Of a stretch of 64,000 bases of DNA, positions 1-9,812 are shown in pieces. Under the pieces are notes generated by a model. That model made no database searches. It had not been told where the DNA came from and saw only the letters and a program-made list of their open reading frames with translations. The translations under genes were made by a program, and so were the position numbers. Origin of the DNA: an uncultured Alphaproteobacteria bacterium (GTDB lineage Bacteria > Pseudomonadota > Alphaproteobacteria > Rs-D84); the NCBI GenBank assembly GCA_947646585.1, contig CANSHD010000002.1, positions 62,001-126,000 on the forward strand. Reading direction: 5' to 3'. Positions within the stretch are counted from its first letter, which is position 1. Each line of letters starts with the position of its first letter.

Positions 1-1
1 T

Positions 2-292
2 ACGTCGGGTTCCAAGGATTATAATTATTCTTTGGGCGGACGCCGTGCAGAGGCGGTTCAGAACATGCTGATTAAGTACGGCATCCCGGCTAGCCAGATT
101 GTCGCCGTTTCCGCGGGCGAGGAAGATTTGGCCGTGCCGACACCGGATGGCACCCCGAATGCGCAAAATCGTCGTGTTCGCGTTGTAAAAGAGGTTTATT
201 CCGAGGATAAACAGCAGTCGGCCGCCCCCGTCGCCATCGAGGTGACCGAGGTTTCCGCCGCCGAATGCGGAATGTACGGTTGCGACCAGTAA
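2..292 (+). CDS. OmpA-like outer-membrane/peptidoglycan-binding protein, 3' end only
   Basis: The window opens inside this gene, so only the last 96 codons are seen. The visible part is the second half of an OmpA/Pal/MotB C-terminal domain: the SLGGRRAEAVQNML helix, the GIPASQI segment, and the NAQNRRVRV strand whose arginines help bind diaminopimelate in the family. The family tethers the outer membrane non-covalently to peptidoglycan. A 30-residue tail after the domain is acidic and ends CGMYGCDQ, with two cysteines. The N-terminal part, possibly a barrel, lies outside the window. The domain call is firm; the name of the full protein cannot be given. Confidence 0.85.
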   Translation, partial: TSGSKDYNYSLGGRRAEAVQNMLIKYGIPASQIVAVSAGEEDLAVPTPDGTPNAQNRRVRVVKEVYSEDKQQSAAPVAIEVTEVSAAECGMYGCDQ

Positions 293-341
293 TTTGTATC
301 GCCGGAATTGTTAAAAATTAACGGCCTGCGTACAATAATAC

Positions 342-368
342 TTGACAAAAAATATTTGTTGGTATAAT
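342..368 (+). promoter_or_regulatory. sigma-70 promoter for the small ORF at 411
   Basis: TTGACA (342-347) and TATAAT (363-368) are both perfect consensus. The 15-bp spacer is short, but the -10 is preceded by TGG, an extended -10 form that can compensate. Confidence 0.7.
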
Positions 369-410
369 CTGGGCGTGTCAGAGAGATGTTTTTTGAAAGA
401 GGCATTGAAA

Positions 411-575
411 ATGACTGATAAGGTAAATGTATTTAACAAAGCTGGCGCCGCGATGCAAAGTGCGGCCGGTTATCGCCGGGGAATGGCCCGCGTATATGAC
501 CTGGCCAAGGCTTTTAAACCGTATGGTATAACGTTTGATGGTTCGGACGGATTTCCGGGTCAGAACGAAAAATAA
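411..575 (+). CDS. small hypothetical protein, 54 aa
   Basis: Not recognised. The 54-residue product starts MTDKVNVFNKAGAAMQ and ends SDGFPGQNEK. It has no signal peptide or membrane segment and looks like a short helical soluble protein. Support for a real gene is positional: a strong promoter lies just upstream, and an intrinsic terminator follows the stop codon. ATG at 411 is preceded by AAAGAGG, a plausible ribosome binding site. No function can be assigned. Confidence 0.55.
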   Translation: MTDKVNVFNKAGAAMQSAAGYRRGMARVYDLAKAFKPYGITFDGSDGFPGQNEK

Positions 576-596
576 ACATCTTGTTCAATTTTTCTG

Positions 597-630
597 CATG
601 GGGCGTTTCGCCCCATGTGTTTTATTTATT
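597..630 (+). terminator. intrinsic terminator
   Basis: A perfect GC-rich stem, CATGGGGCG/CGCCCCATG, with a TTT loop is followed by a T-rich tail. It ends the small transcription unit and reaches the stop codon of the convergent gene. Confidence 0.8.
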
Positions 631-1227
631 GTCGTGATAACTTTTTCCCGAACATGTAAACGTGCCGGTGGAATCACTCATAGGAGTATCGGCCGGCAGG
701 TAACATTGAGTTTTTAGGGTACTGCCCGCGGCGTCGGTGGTGCCATATACGCCGCCTGACGACGGACAGCGTGTGCAGCCGGACGTACCGTTTGTGGAGC
801 TGCCGAAATATCCTTTTGCACAGCGGTATTCCGTTCGTGTGCTTTTTGTTCCGTCGCAGTTGCATGTGGTAACGGTTCGCTTTTCGTATCCGGTGCTGTG
901 GGCGCCCCATGCGCCGGTACTGCCGCTGCAGCTTTTGCATTTTTGATATACGCCGTTTATGCATCCGTATCCGACGGTTCCATAATTCCCCGAGTCCGTG
1001 CATTCGCAGTCAACCGTTATTGACGGCGTGCCCGTTTCATCGGTGTTATAGCAGTCGCATGAGGGCCCGGGACAGTGTCCGTATACTGTACCGTTTTGGT
1101 ATGTGCCGTCTGTCGGACATGTTCCGCCATTCGGATTGCATGTGCCAAAGCCCGGAATGGTTAATGCCGGGGCGGCGTACGGCATGATGACGAATGCCAG
1201 CGCCATACAGGTTAAATATTTCTTCAT
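622..1227 (-). CDS. secreted Cys-rich protein with shared C-terminal tail
   Basis: The 201-aa product has a Sec signal peptide (about residues 1-21, ending AAPA-L) and is rich in Cys, Gly, Ser and Thr. Its C-terminal 50-60 residues carry the RCPSSGGVYGTT block, a later CYLP and a SDSTG motif. The same tail occurs in the products at 26487, 38362 and, more diverged, 59853. Even cysteine spacing suggests disulfide-bonded repeats outside the cytoplasm. The gene follows RNA element E (1254-1493), which has its own promoter, so it is probably controlled by that leader. I do not recognise the family; a surface or adhesion role is only a guess. The start at 1227 has AAGGGAT upstream. Confidence 0.8.
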   Translation of the reverse strand: MKKYLTCMALAFVIMPYAAPALTIPGFGTCNPNGGTCPTDGTYQNGTVYGHCPGPSCDCYNTDETGTPSITVDCECTDSGNYGTVGYGCINGVYQKCKSCSGSTGAWGAHSTGYEKRTVTTCNCDGTKSTRTEYRCAKGYFGSSTNGTSGCTRCPSSGGVYGTTDAAGSTLKTQCYLPADTPMSDSTGTFTCSGKSYHDNK

Positions 1228-1253
1228 GATTTTTATCCCTTGTTTTTGTTAAA

Positions 1254-1493
1254 CAAAAACCACCAATATTTTTGGTGGCCGGGAAGTTCAAAAATCATAA
1301 ATCAAAATGACCCCGCGGCTTTTGGCGTGGCCTTATAACCGCGGCTTCCCGGCGACAAACCGGGATAAAACATGACATGCCACAAACGCATTTATGCGTG
1401 CGGTGCATGTTTTGTGTCGGATATCGGTACGATTTGCTCACACCGTTGATTTATGGGATTTTGAAGTCCCGAATCCACATCCCTGAGGATTCA
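1254..1493 (-). ncRNA. structured leader RNA, copy E (variant subclass)
   Basis: Read on the minus strand. P1 hairpin 1471-1492 has the loop CTCAGGGATGTG. The long-range helix P2 pairs 1446-1455 with 1296-1305, ten perfect base pairs. Strand 1 (1360-1365) pairs with strand 2 (1345-1352, CCGGGAAG), and strand 2 can pair instead with strand 3 (1279-1286, CTTCCCGG). A terminator-like CCACCAA/TTGGTGG hairpin with TTTTTG follows, 27 nt before the start of the Cys-rich gene. The layout matches the other ten copies although the sequence is largely different. With copy F it forms a subclass lacking the GAATATATTGAATA loop. Confidence 0.75.
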
Positions 1494-1498
1494 AGGCC

Positions 1499-1528
1499 AG
1501 TATAGTATTGAGTTGCTTTAAAAACAAG
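1499..1528 (-). promoter_or_regulatory. promoter of RNA element E
   Basis: On the minus strand TTGTTT (1528-1523), an 18-bp spacer and TATACT (1504-1499) place the transcript start at about 1492, at the base of P1. Confidence 0.65.
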
Positions 1529-1547
1529 GATAAAAAGGTGGCGCGGC

Positions 1548-3923
1548 TTACTTTACCACCATGAAACGCACCTCGGTTGCGGCGCCCATTTCATCAACCG
1601 CGCGCAGTACGTGCGCGCCGATTGCAATATCGCGGGCGAATGTTTCGCCGGGCATGCTGGTCCCGATGACATCGCCGTCCAGAAACCAGAATATTTTTGC
1701 GTCCGTCATGTCGGTAACGGCGCGGATTGATATTCGGGCGCTGTCGCGTGCGCTTAATACGACCGTGCGCGTGCCGTCGGCGGGGGAGGTTATAACCGGG
1801 GCGGTGCGCGCGTCGGACACCGTATCCAAATCGCACCCCGGCATATACGGCGGCGGTGTGTGACGGGTGACGCCGGCCCGGCGGAACATGTCAAGATACT
1901 CGGCATCCCAAAATTCATATACCGCCATATGGGTCGTTTCCGGATTGGCCGTGCATGCGCGCAGCCCTGTTTTGTTGTCAATCGGCACCGCGCGGTATAC
2001 CGATGACATTTCAATCGGGGACTTGCCGGGGATAAAATATGCGGCGCGCGGATGCGGGCAATGCGTGCCGGCAATTCCACCGACACTGTCGCACATGTCT
2101 ATGCGTGATATGTTTAAGTCATCGCGCATGAAATTATTGTCGCGCAGTGGTTCGCCACGCCCTGCATAATAATCGCGAACCGCGTCCGCAACGGCGAAAT
2201 ATATCGGGGCGGCGGTCTTGGCGCCGGAAAACGCGTTGTTCGGCCGGCCGTCAAAATTGCCAATCCACACGATTAAAACAAAGTCGCCGAATATTCCCGC
2301 CGTCCATGCGTCGCGGAATGATGATGATGTTCCCGTTTTCCAATAATGGCGCAGCGGTGCCGTCTGTTTTTTTGCGAATGGTATGTTTTGTTGCGGCGTT
2401 TTTTGCTGGCTTAGCATGTCCAGTGTTAAAAAATATGCCTCTGGCGACAACAGGCGGGCCAGTTCCGTGTCGGCGTCGTTCATGTTTGTGCGGATTGCAC
2501 GACGCGTGCCCAAATTCGCCATTGTTGCGTATATGTCGGCCAGTTCCCACATTGATACCTCGGCCCCGCCCAGGGCGACGGATATTCCGTAATATTCCGG
2601 CGACTTTAAATACGACACGCCGGCCCGCGACAGCAGGGCGTGAAAGTCGCGAATGCCGATTTGCCGGACCAGGTTGATTGCCGGAATGTTTCGTGAATGC
2701 GTTAATGCGCTGTGCGCCAGTATGGGGCCGAAAAATTCATTGTCCGCGTTTTCTGGGGCGTATACGCCAAAGTTGACGCGCGCATCTTTTAGCAGCGTCA
2801 TCGAATGTATCAAACCGCGGTCCGTTGCGGCCGCATAAATCAGCGGCTTTAATGTCGAGCCGGGGCTGCGCCGTGCGCGAACGCCGTCGTTTTCGCCGAA
2901 AATGTCTTTGTCGAAATAATCCGCCGAACCAACGTACGCCAATGTTTCCATTGTCTTGTAATTTATCAGCACGGCGGCGCCGTTCGATACGCCGACGGAT
3001 TTGCGCCGCGATATCTGTGTCCGTAATGCGCGCGTGACCGCATCCTGCAGTCCCATGTCCAGCGTTGTCCGGATTTCCGCTTCGTCCGGGCCGATATTAT
3101 GCCGGTATTTTCCGCGGTTTGATATTTCGCGTTCCACAAAATGCGGTGCCAGAAACGGCAGGTCGCGCACCCCGTGCGCCGACAGCGGCATGCCGGCCAT
3201 CGCCTGCAACGCCGGGTCGTCGCCGTACGCCGCGGTCCATCGCCGTACCAAATCGCCCCGCATGTGCATTATGTTTTCCAGACCGTTTTTTGTGGATATG
3301 TTGCGCTTGGTCGGGTTTTGCGGAATCGTTGCCAAAGTGATTGACTCTATTGTCGTCAAATTTTCCGCACGCTTTTGGAAAAATATCAAAGATGCGGCGC
3401 CGACGCCCTCTATATTTCCACCATATGGCGCCAGGTTCAGGTACGCCTCTAATATTTCGCGTTTTGAATGAAAGGCGTCCAGGTAAATTGCCGCGGCAAT
3501 CTGTTTCAGTTTTCCAGCGGGACGCTTGGTGTTCAAATTATATCGCAGGCGTGCAACCTGCATTGTTATTGTGGATGCGCCGGCGGGATGGGAGGCGCCA
3601 CGGAAGTAGCCTGCGGCGGCCTTGGCCAATGACACGGGATTAACCCCCGGGTGCAGGTAAAAGTATTTATCCTCGTACAATATTATTGCGCGTGCGGCAT
3701 CGGGGGCGATTTGGGTCAGCGGGGTGTAAAGTCTGTATTTGTCATCCGCGCTAAGCGTTAATCGCATTAACCGGCCGTTGCGGTCAAAGTATGCGTTTGA
3801 AAAATATGTTCGGGACAATATCGGCGGAATCAGCGTCCAGCGCACAATCAAATACACGGCGGCAATCAAGAATGCCGCCGTCCAGAATTTATGGCGCCGG
3901 ATGAAATCAATCGTTCGATTCAT
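1548..3923 (-). CDS. pbpC: penicillin-binding protein 1C (bifunctional glycosyltransferase/transpeptidase)
   Basis: The 791-aa product has the PBP1C layout: an N-terminal membrane anchor (about residues 13-33), a family 51 glycosyltransferase domain (EDKYFYLHPGVNP and GASTITMQVARL motifs), then a transpeptidase domain with the active-site STLK, SRN and KTGTS motifs. The last 90 residues match the C-terminal domain typical of PBP1C. It builds or repairs peptidoglycan at the inner membrane. Its start lies 17 nt inside the end of the upstream alpha-2-macroglobulin gene, so the two are translationally linked, as in the yfhM-pbpC pair of enterobacteria. Alpha-2-macroglobulin is thought to trap invading proteases while PBP1C repairs the wall. 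Confidence 0.95.
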   Translation of the reverse strand: MNRTIDFIRRHKFWTAAFLIAAVYLIVRWTLIPPILSRTYFSNAYFDRNGRLMRLTLSADDKYRLYTPLTQIAPDAARAIILYEDKYFYLHPGVNPVSLAKAAAGYFRGASHPAGASTITMQVARLRYNLNTKRPAGKLKQIAAAIYLDAFHSKREILEAYLNLAPYGGNIEGVGAASLIFFQKRAENLTTIESITLATIPQNPTKRNISTKNGLENIMHMRGDLVRRWTAAYGDDPALQAMAGMPLSAHGVRDLPFLAPHFVEREISNRGKYRHNIGPDEAEIRTTLDMGLQDAVTRALRTQISRRKSVGVSNGAAVLINYKTMETLAYVGSADYFDKDIFGENDGVRARRSPGSTLKPLIYAAATDRGLIHSMTLLKDARVNFGVYAPENADNEFFGPILAHSALTHSRNIPAINLVRQIGIRDFHALLSRAGVSYLKSPEYYGISVALGGAEVSMWELADIYATMANLGTRRAIRTNMNDADTELARLLSPEAYFLTLDMLSQQKTPQQNIPFAKKQTAPLRHYWKTGTSSSFRDAWTAGIFGDFVLIVWIGNFDGRPNNAFSGAKTAAPIYFAVADAVRDYYAGRGEPLRDNNFMRDDLNISRIDMCDSVGGIAGTHCPHPRAAYFIPGKSPIEMSSVYRAVPIDNKTGLRACTANPETTHMAVYEFWDAEYLDMFRRAGVTRHTPPPYMPGCDLDTVSDARTAPVITSPADGTRTVVLSARDSARISIRAVTDMTDAKIFWFLDGDVIGTSMPGETFARDIAIGAHVLRAVDEMGAATEVRFMVVK

Positions 3924-6900
3924 TTGTAACCGTGAATGTTCCGCCGCGTCCTGTTGCCGTTATAGACGGATTGTACATGGCGGCCGCGTGTATCGGCGCG
4001 ATGGCGAACGTGCCCGCGGCGCCCGCCTGGGCGGTATATGAATATGTTGATTCTTCGCGCGTGACGTCCGCGTATATTACGACGCGGTCCGCACGAACCT
4101 CTGCGAAATTATAGTCGCCGGAAATCGTGTCGCCGTCCGCGATAAAGCCGCCCGGCAGAATATCGACGATAACCGCGCCCGGTACGTTTTTCACATCGCC
4201 GCGCGCACGAACGGATATCTTAACCTGTACCCGGTCGCCCAGACCAGCGTCGGTTATCTTGTTGCCGTCCATGTCGTAATATTCGCGGACAATATCCATG
4301 CCGCGCGCTTGGGCGGATACGGATTTCGGGTATCCCTGGCGCACTGTTGTCCAGTATAAATTCATACTGGAACCGCAATCCGGACATGATATCTCAATCT
4401 TGGCCGCATCCGCGGGCAGGGCGGCGACAAACGGGCCTGATTTCCCGTCGGATGACAGCGGCGCGCCGTCAACGGTGACGGTGACCGCGTCGGATACCTT
4501 GTTTGTGGTACCCATGCCGGCGGCGTTGCCCAGTATAAGCGCAGCGGCGGTGAACGACGAATATTCGCCGGCGTTTATATATTTTATTTGTGCGCGCGAC
4601 GGGGTGGCGGCGCCGTATCCCAAATACTTGGTCGCCAGGTATTGACGCCAGGCGTTGTTGGCGACCGTGTTGTCAAATTCCGACGTATATTTTATCGCGT
4701 CTTCGGTCTTGTATTTTGACGCCAGGGCCGCCGCGCGTTCGTCCTGGTGCATGATGGCGTATGCCGCCGCAATATACTGGCCGGACAGTTTGGATTCCCA
4801 ATCCTTTTGATTGGCGTTGGCCCACTCCTCGAATTGGCCGATATATGCGGTTGTAACGTATTCGTTTGCAGTGATTACGTATATCGCAAATGCATGTGCG
4901 TCCGCGTCCGGTATGTCGTTTATTGTTGTTCCTGCATACGTGCGCAGATAGTCCAGCGCCCGTGCGGTCATTTCGCGCGGAACATCAAACCCGCGGTCGC
5001 GCGCCAGATTTAAAAACTGGACCACATATGCCGTTATGTATGCGGTGCGTGCGTTGTTTTCATTGTCGCGTCCGGTATTTCCGCCGGCCCACATTGCGAA
5101 CGAGCCGTCGTCGTTTTGGCGGTTTTTAAGTGTCGCGATTGTGTCGGCAACTTTTTTCGCCGCCGTGTCGTATGTTATGCCTAAAATGTCGCTGGCCCCG
5201 ATTGCGACGTACGGAATTGCGCGCGACGTCATCTGTTCGGTGCAGGTCCATTCATATTTGTTCAAATATTCGACCAACGGGCGCACCAGAGCGTCGGCGC
5301 CATACGATATGTATAACATGTGTGACGCGTTGTCGGCGTACATGTCTGTGTTTTTCGTGCGAACGGTCGTCTTTTTCTCGTTCAGGGTTCCCATCTGAAT
5401 GTCGGTTGTGAACGGCGTTATCGGACGTACGGACATGTTTGCGATGCCGTTTGCGCCGAACGCACCGTTTGTCGCGTTCACGGAAATGTCGGCCGGGCCC
5501 AGTACGCTGTCGGCGCGCGATGTGATTTTCCACATGCGCTCGGTTGCGTTCGGAACGTTTATTTTTGCGGATGCGTCCGTTTTCAGCGCTATGCCGCCCG
5601 ATGATTTTGCAGTGACGGCAAATTCGGTTTTATCGTCGTCTTCGGTATAGTTGGAAATGACGGCGGCACTGTCGAATACGTCGCCCGGCGCCACGTATGC
5701 CGGGGCGTTCATTGTGACGATAACCGGCCGGCGCACTGTGACGGATGCATCCGCACTGCCGATGCCGTCGTCGCCCGCGGCCACGGCGAACACGCGCAGT
5801 GTGCCGTTGAAAGCCCCGGGAATATTAAACGATACGTCGCCCGCAACGCCCGCGCGTGCGTCGATTATCCCGGAATAAAATGCGACCGGCGCGTCCGTGC
5901 GGCGTGCAAACGGGTTTGCGGCCAGTGCCGCACCACCGTCCATATCGTTATAGTCGCCGCCGCCGGTTTTTGCAAATTCGCGCAATATCTTGTATTCCGG
6001 CAATATCAGCGACAGGATTTGATAGGTTTCAACCTGAAGCGCGGCCTTTTTAAAGAAGTGTGCGACGGGGCGCGGCATTTGATAGCGCGCAACCTGCAGA
6101 ATGCCTTCATCGACGGCGAAAATCATAATGCGTGCGTCGCGGTTGGCTTCATATTTTACGACAAGCGAGTCACCGGTTAATTTTTCCGGCACGGACATCC
6201 TTACATCAATTGTGCGACGGGCCGCGTCGGCGGTAAACGGTGCCACGGCATACGTATATGGCGTGGTGAATATATCGCGGCTGGCGATGTCGCGGACAAA
6301 CGATACGTTGACGTATCCGGTGCCCTCGAATCCGGCGGGAACGGTTATATGTTGTACCGAATTTGTGGTGTTGGTTCGGAACCACTTGTATGCATAAACC
6401 TTGTCGCGTTCAATCGTGATTAAACCGTATCCCGCGTATGGGGCGGTGACGCTGATGGCGATTTCGTCGCCGGGCGCGTATGACGATGCGTTCAGTTTTA
6501 CCTGCAATTCGGCCTGGGTGTCGGATTCCAGGGCGGTATTCTCGTCGCCTGCGACAAAATATTCTATGTTGGCCAGAATTTCCCCGGCCGCATTTATGAT
6601 TTGCAGGCGGTAATTGCCGGGCGCGGTTGTGTTCAGATTTACCGGCATGCCCCGGTCGGTTATGGTTATGTTTTCTTCTGAAACCACATTGTCGCGTGTT
6701 ACTGTCTGGTATTTATAATATCCGGCGCCGTCTTTTATCAGGCTGGTCAAATTTTCACGTTTTATTAAACGCATTTTGACATCGGATGCCGTTGTGCGCG
6801 CCGCCGTATGGTCCACCGCGACCAGGTTGACCGTGCGCGCCGCATCGCGGTTTATGTACGCCAAATCGGAATTTGCGCGCCATCCAATCAAATATTTGGC

Positions 6901-9630
6901 GTTTGAAACGCGTCCGCGCAGGGCGGTTTGGACGCTGCGGCCGGTGCCCGCCTCAAAACCGCGCACGACCAGTGTCATTGAATATGTCGTGTTGTCCGCG
7001 ATGTCGTCGGCCAGGCCTAAGTCCATGACGGCGTTTCCGTCGGCGTCGGTGCGCATGTCGTCGATTTCGCTTGTTATGGCCTTTGCCGCGCCGCCCGCCG
7101 CCAGGCCCGCGCCGGAAATAAAGTTATCCGTGAACTTATATCCGGGGAATTCCTTGAACTCGAACTCCGCCGGGGTCAGGATAATCCGTGCGGAAATGCG
7201 ACGGTCGGGCGCCGGGGTGGCGAACATGTTGTGCAGCGACACCGATGCGCTTAACTTTTCCGGCGCCATCCAGCCCGCGTCATCCGCGCCCGGCACGTTC
7301 AATGTGATTTTCATTGTGTCGGGTGTGAATTCTTCGACACGGAACGAGGAATAGCCCAGGATATCCTGTGTCTTGTTTTTCGCATTCAATGAGTATAACT
7401 GGAAATTATATTCGCCGACCGGTGCGTTTTCAGGAACGGTGTATTTTATGTCGAACATGCCGTCCGCGGTCAAAGAGAATGTTTTTTCAAACGCCATGCG
7501 GCCGCGCGTGTCGCGCATTTCCAGCTTTACCGGAATGCCCGGAATCGGCTTAAAGCTTTTATTCTTTACAATGCCGCCGATTATGACGGTCTCGCCCGGG
7601 CGATATATGCCGCGGTCGGTAAACAGAAACGCGTTAAGTGCGGTCGTGGCCGATGCGTATGTGCCGTCTATGTCAAATTTAGAGTATTCGACGCGGCGGT
7701 CGTATGCGTTGTCGTACGGTATAAACGATACGTCGTTGCCGTTGCGGGCGACAATCGCGACGGGGGCTTTTTCGTTTCTGTATTCATTCCACGGCAGGCT
7801 GGGGATATCGGCGCGGCCGTTGTCGTCCGTGCGGCCGGCCCAAATTGAATTGCCGTTGCGTCCCAGGACATAAACCTCGGTATCGGCGGCGGGAGCGCCC
7901 GATGTCAATGTTGAAAGGAATATTGTTGACGACTGGTCCAGATTAACCTTGCGCACGATTCCCAGGTCCGTTAACAATATCAGGCGACGGTCGCTGTAGT
8001 CGGCCTGGGACTGGGTTGTGCCCGTCTGAACAACAAATATGCCCGTTTTGTCATTGTGGGTGCGGTCCAAATAATCGCCCAAATCAACGGATGCGTAATT
8101 TACAGCCTTCATGGATGTGTCCGCAAATCCGATGCGCTTTTTGAATACGACGGACATGTCGTATGTATCAAAAGACCATGATTTGAATTCCAATGTGCCA
8201 AAGATGTTATAAGTCTGGGAAATCAGATGATTTATTTCCGTGGATTTTATTTTGTAAAGGTTGACGTATGCCGCGTCGGCCCCCCCGCGTGCGGTTATGG
8301 TTAACTTTCTGTCGCCGCCCAGTGCCAGCAACGCGCCGCTGCCGGCGATTTTGACACTGCGTGTGGGATAGGGCACGCGCATGACGCGCGCCGCGCCGTT
8401 TTTCAAATCAAAACCGGCCGCCGACGGAATGCCGGCACGGACCGCGGCGTATATGTATCTGGTGTCTTTTTCTGACACGTCGTACGACATGGCGTACTGA
8501 TAAACGCCGGCCGGGTTTTCAAAGTCCACCGGGACGGCATTAAGTTTTGTTGATTTTTTTATAACCGCATCCGTAATTTCATCGTCCGCCCATTTGTGCG
8601 GGGTGTCTTGGTCGGTATCGTTGTCGCCATGCGCCGGCAACAGGTACAGGTCGATATAATCCATCCATTTTACATTGTGTGCGGCGGCGGCCGTCATGTT
8701 AACCAGTAATAATTGCCGCGGCAGGCCGTCCGTGTCGTCCGCGACGGTTGTTTCCAGCCCCGATATTTTGAAAATATTGTCGGCGGCCTCAATCGTTGTG
8801 TTCGCCGTTATTTTTTTGCTGTGCGTGTCGTCGCCGGCGGCCGGTATGCGGTTTATTTTTATACGCAGTGTTTGCGGCCGGTCGGTGACCTGTATCGGTG
8901 ATGTGGTGATGATGGCGGTTCTGTGAAAGCGGTCGAATTTTACGTCAAAGTCTATCTGGTCGCCGTCCAGACGCACGATTGTGCGGTCCGCAAATTTCTT
9001 GGTTTCGATTGAATAATTAAAGGAGACAACGGCGACGCCGATTATGGATTTTTTTTTGGCCGCCGGATATGTATTGAAAGAATCAACGGTCGCCGTCAGC
9101 GGCTCTGTCTTAAATGTCGCCTGGGTTGTGCCGATGCGGGCGTCCGGGTTTAACACGTCCTTGTCCACTTTTACGGAAAATTTTGTGTCCGCGGGCCAGT
9201 TGTGCGCCGGGCGGAATACCAAGGCGTCCGGCCCGCGTCGCGACCACGTGCCGGCGATTGCGGGGCTGATTTTTATTTTTTTGCCGATATCCGCGTCGTC
9301 TGCGCCCATGCGCAGGGCCGGTACATAATCGCCGGAAACCTGTTCATACATTATTACCAGTTCGCCCGGCGCGCCCAGTTCGCGGTTATTATTAACCTCC
9401 GGCAGGGCGTTCGGACCGACAAAATCCGCGTTTATGTTATTGTCAAATGCGGTCGGGGCGGGTGCGGTGACAGACACCTCAAAACGAGGGGCGTTTTTGG
9501 AATTTGAAAACATGAACCATGCCATGACGGCGCCGGCGATAATAAACAGTGTTCCAAACAGTGCGATTATCTTTGTTCGCATCTTGCCGCGAGAGGCTGT
9601 TTTTTGGGATTGTTTTCTTGAATTTCTCAT
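3907..9630 (-). CDS. bacterial alpha-2-macroglobulin, thioester type
   Basis: The 1907-aa product is of the length expected for YfhM-type bacterial alpha-2-macroglobulins. An N-terminal membrane segment (about 19-41) follows a basic start. It is not followed by a lipobox Cys, so the protein is an anchored periplasmic protein rather than a classical lipoprotein. Beta-sandwich (MG) domains follow, including LFTDRGIYRPGETV at mid-length. The reactive thioester motif is CTEQ with Cys at about residue 1463, preceded by YEWTC. In this family the thioester covalently traps attacking proteases. It is first in a two-gene operon with pbpC, and a promoter lies just upstream. Confidence 0.93.
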   Translation of the reverse strand: MRNSRKQSQKTASRGKMRTKIIALFGTLFIIAGAVMAWFMFSNSKNAPRFEVSVTAPAPTAFDNNINADFVGPNALPEVNNNRELGAPGELVIMYEQVSGDYVPALRMGADDADIGKKIKISPAIAGTWSRRGPDALVFRPAHNWPADTKFSVKVDKDVLNPDARIGTTQATFKTEPLTATVDSFNTYPAAKKKSIIGVAVVSFNYSIETKKFADRTIVRLDGDQIDFDVKFDRFHRTAIITTSPIQVTDRPQTLRIKINRIPAAGDDTHSKKITANTTIEAADNIFKISGLETTVADDTDGLPRQLLLVNMTAAAAHNVKWMDYIDLYLLPAHGDNDTDQDTPHKWADDEITDAVIKKSTKLNAVPVDFENPAGVYQYAMSYDVSEKDTRYIYAAVRAGIPSAAGFDLKNGAARVMRVPYPTRSVKIAGSGALLALGGDRKLTITARGGADAAYVNLYKIKSTEINHLISQTYNIFGTLEFKSWSFDTYDMSVVFKKRIGFADTSMKAVNYASVDLGDYLDRTHNDKTGIFVVQTGTTQSQADYSDRRLILLTDLGIVRKVNLDQSSTIFLSTLTSGAPAADTEVYVLGRNGNSIWAGRTDDNGRADIPSLPWNEYRNEKAPVAIVARNGNDVSFIPYDNAYDRRVEYSKFDIDGTYASATTALNAFLFTDRGIYRPGETVIIGGIVKNKSFKPIPGIPVKLEMRDTRGRMAFEKTFSLTADGMFDIKYTVPENAPVGEYNFQLYSLNAKNKTQDILGYSSFRVEEFTPDTMKITLNVPGADDAGWMAPEKLSASVSLHNMFATPAPDRRISARIILTPAEFEFKEFPGYKFTDNFISGAGLAAGGAAKAITSEIDDMRTDADGNAVMDLGLADDIADNTTYSMTLVVRGFEAGTGRSVQTALRGRVSNAKYLIGWRANSDLAYINRDAARTVNLVAVDHTAARTTASDVKMRLIKRENLTSLIKDGAGYYKYQTVTRDNVVSEENITITDRGMPVNLNTTAPGNYRLQIINAAGEILANIEYFVAGDENTALESDTQAELQVKLNASSYAPGDEIAISVTAPYAGYGLITIERDKVYAYKWFRTNTTNSVQHITVPAGFEGTGYVNVSFVRDIASRDIFTTPYTYAVAPFTADAARRTIDVRMSVPEKLTGDSLVVKYEANRDARIMIFAVDEGILQVARYQMPRPVAHFFKKAALQVETYQILSLILPEYKILREFAKTGGGDYNDMDGGAALAANPFARRTDAPVAFYSGIIDARAGVAGDVSFNIPGAFNGTLRVFAVAAGDDGIGSADASVTVRRPVIVTMNAPAYVAPGDVFDSAAVISNYTEDDDKTEFAVTAKSSGGIALKTDASAKINVPNATERMWKITSRADSVLGPADISVNATNGAFGANGIANMSVRPITPFTTDIQMGTLNEKKTTVRTKNTDMYADNASHMLYISYGADALVRPLVEYLNKYEWTCTEQMTSRAIPYVAIGASDILGITYDTAAKKVADTIATLKNRQNDDGSFAMWAGGNTGRDNENNARTAYITAYVVQFLNLARDRGFDVPREMTARALDYLRTYAGTTINDIPDADAHAFAIYVITANEYVTTAYIGQFEEWANANQKDWESKLSGQYIAAAYAIMHQDERAAALASKYKTEDAIKYTSEFDNTVANNAWRQYLATKYLGYGAATPSRAQIKYINAGEYSSFTAAALILGNAAGMGTTNKVSDAVTVTVDGAPLSSDGKSGPFVAALPADAAKIEISCPDCGSSMNLYWTTVRQGYPKSVSAQARGMDIVREYYDMDGNKITDAGLGDRVQVKISVRARGDVKNVPGAVIVDILPGGFIADGDTISGDYNFAEVRADRVVIYADVTREESTYSYTAQAGAAGTFAIAPIHAAAMYNPSITATGRGGTFTVTNESND

Positions 9631-9654
9631 GTTTCACCCTTCCGTTTGCAAAAT

Positions 9655-9683
9655 ATTTTAAATCGCAAACCGCGGAAATACAA
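9655..9683 (-). promoter_or_regulatory. promoter of the alpha-2-macroglobulin/pbpC operon
   Basis: On the minus strand TTGTAT (9683-9678), a 17-bp spacer and TAAAAT (9660-9655) lie 25 bp before the start codon, with GGAAGGG as ribosome binding site. Confidence 0.65.
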
Positions 9684-9812
9684 GTTTTTTATTGTTTTTT
9701 ATGCAGTTTTCATAAGATTCCTAATTATTTAGTTAAAACAGTGTGTTATAAAGTGACTGTGCGTCGTGTCGGAGGGCTTAGTTTTTATGCCACACACAAA
9801 AGGAATAGTATC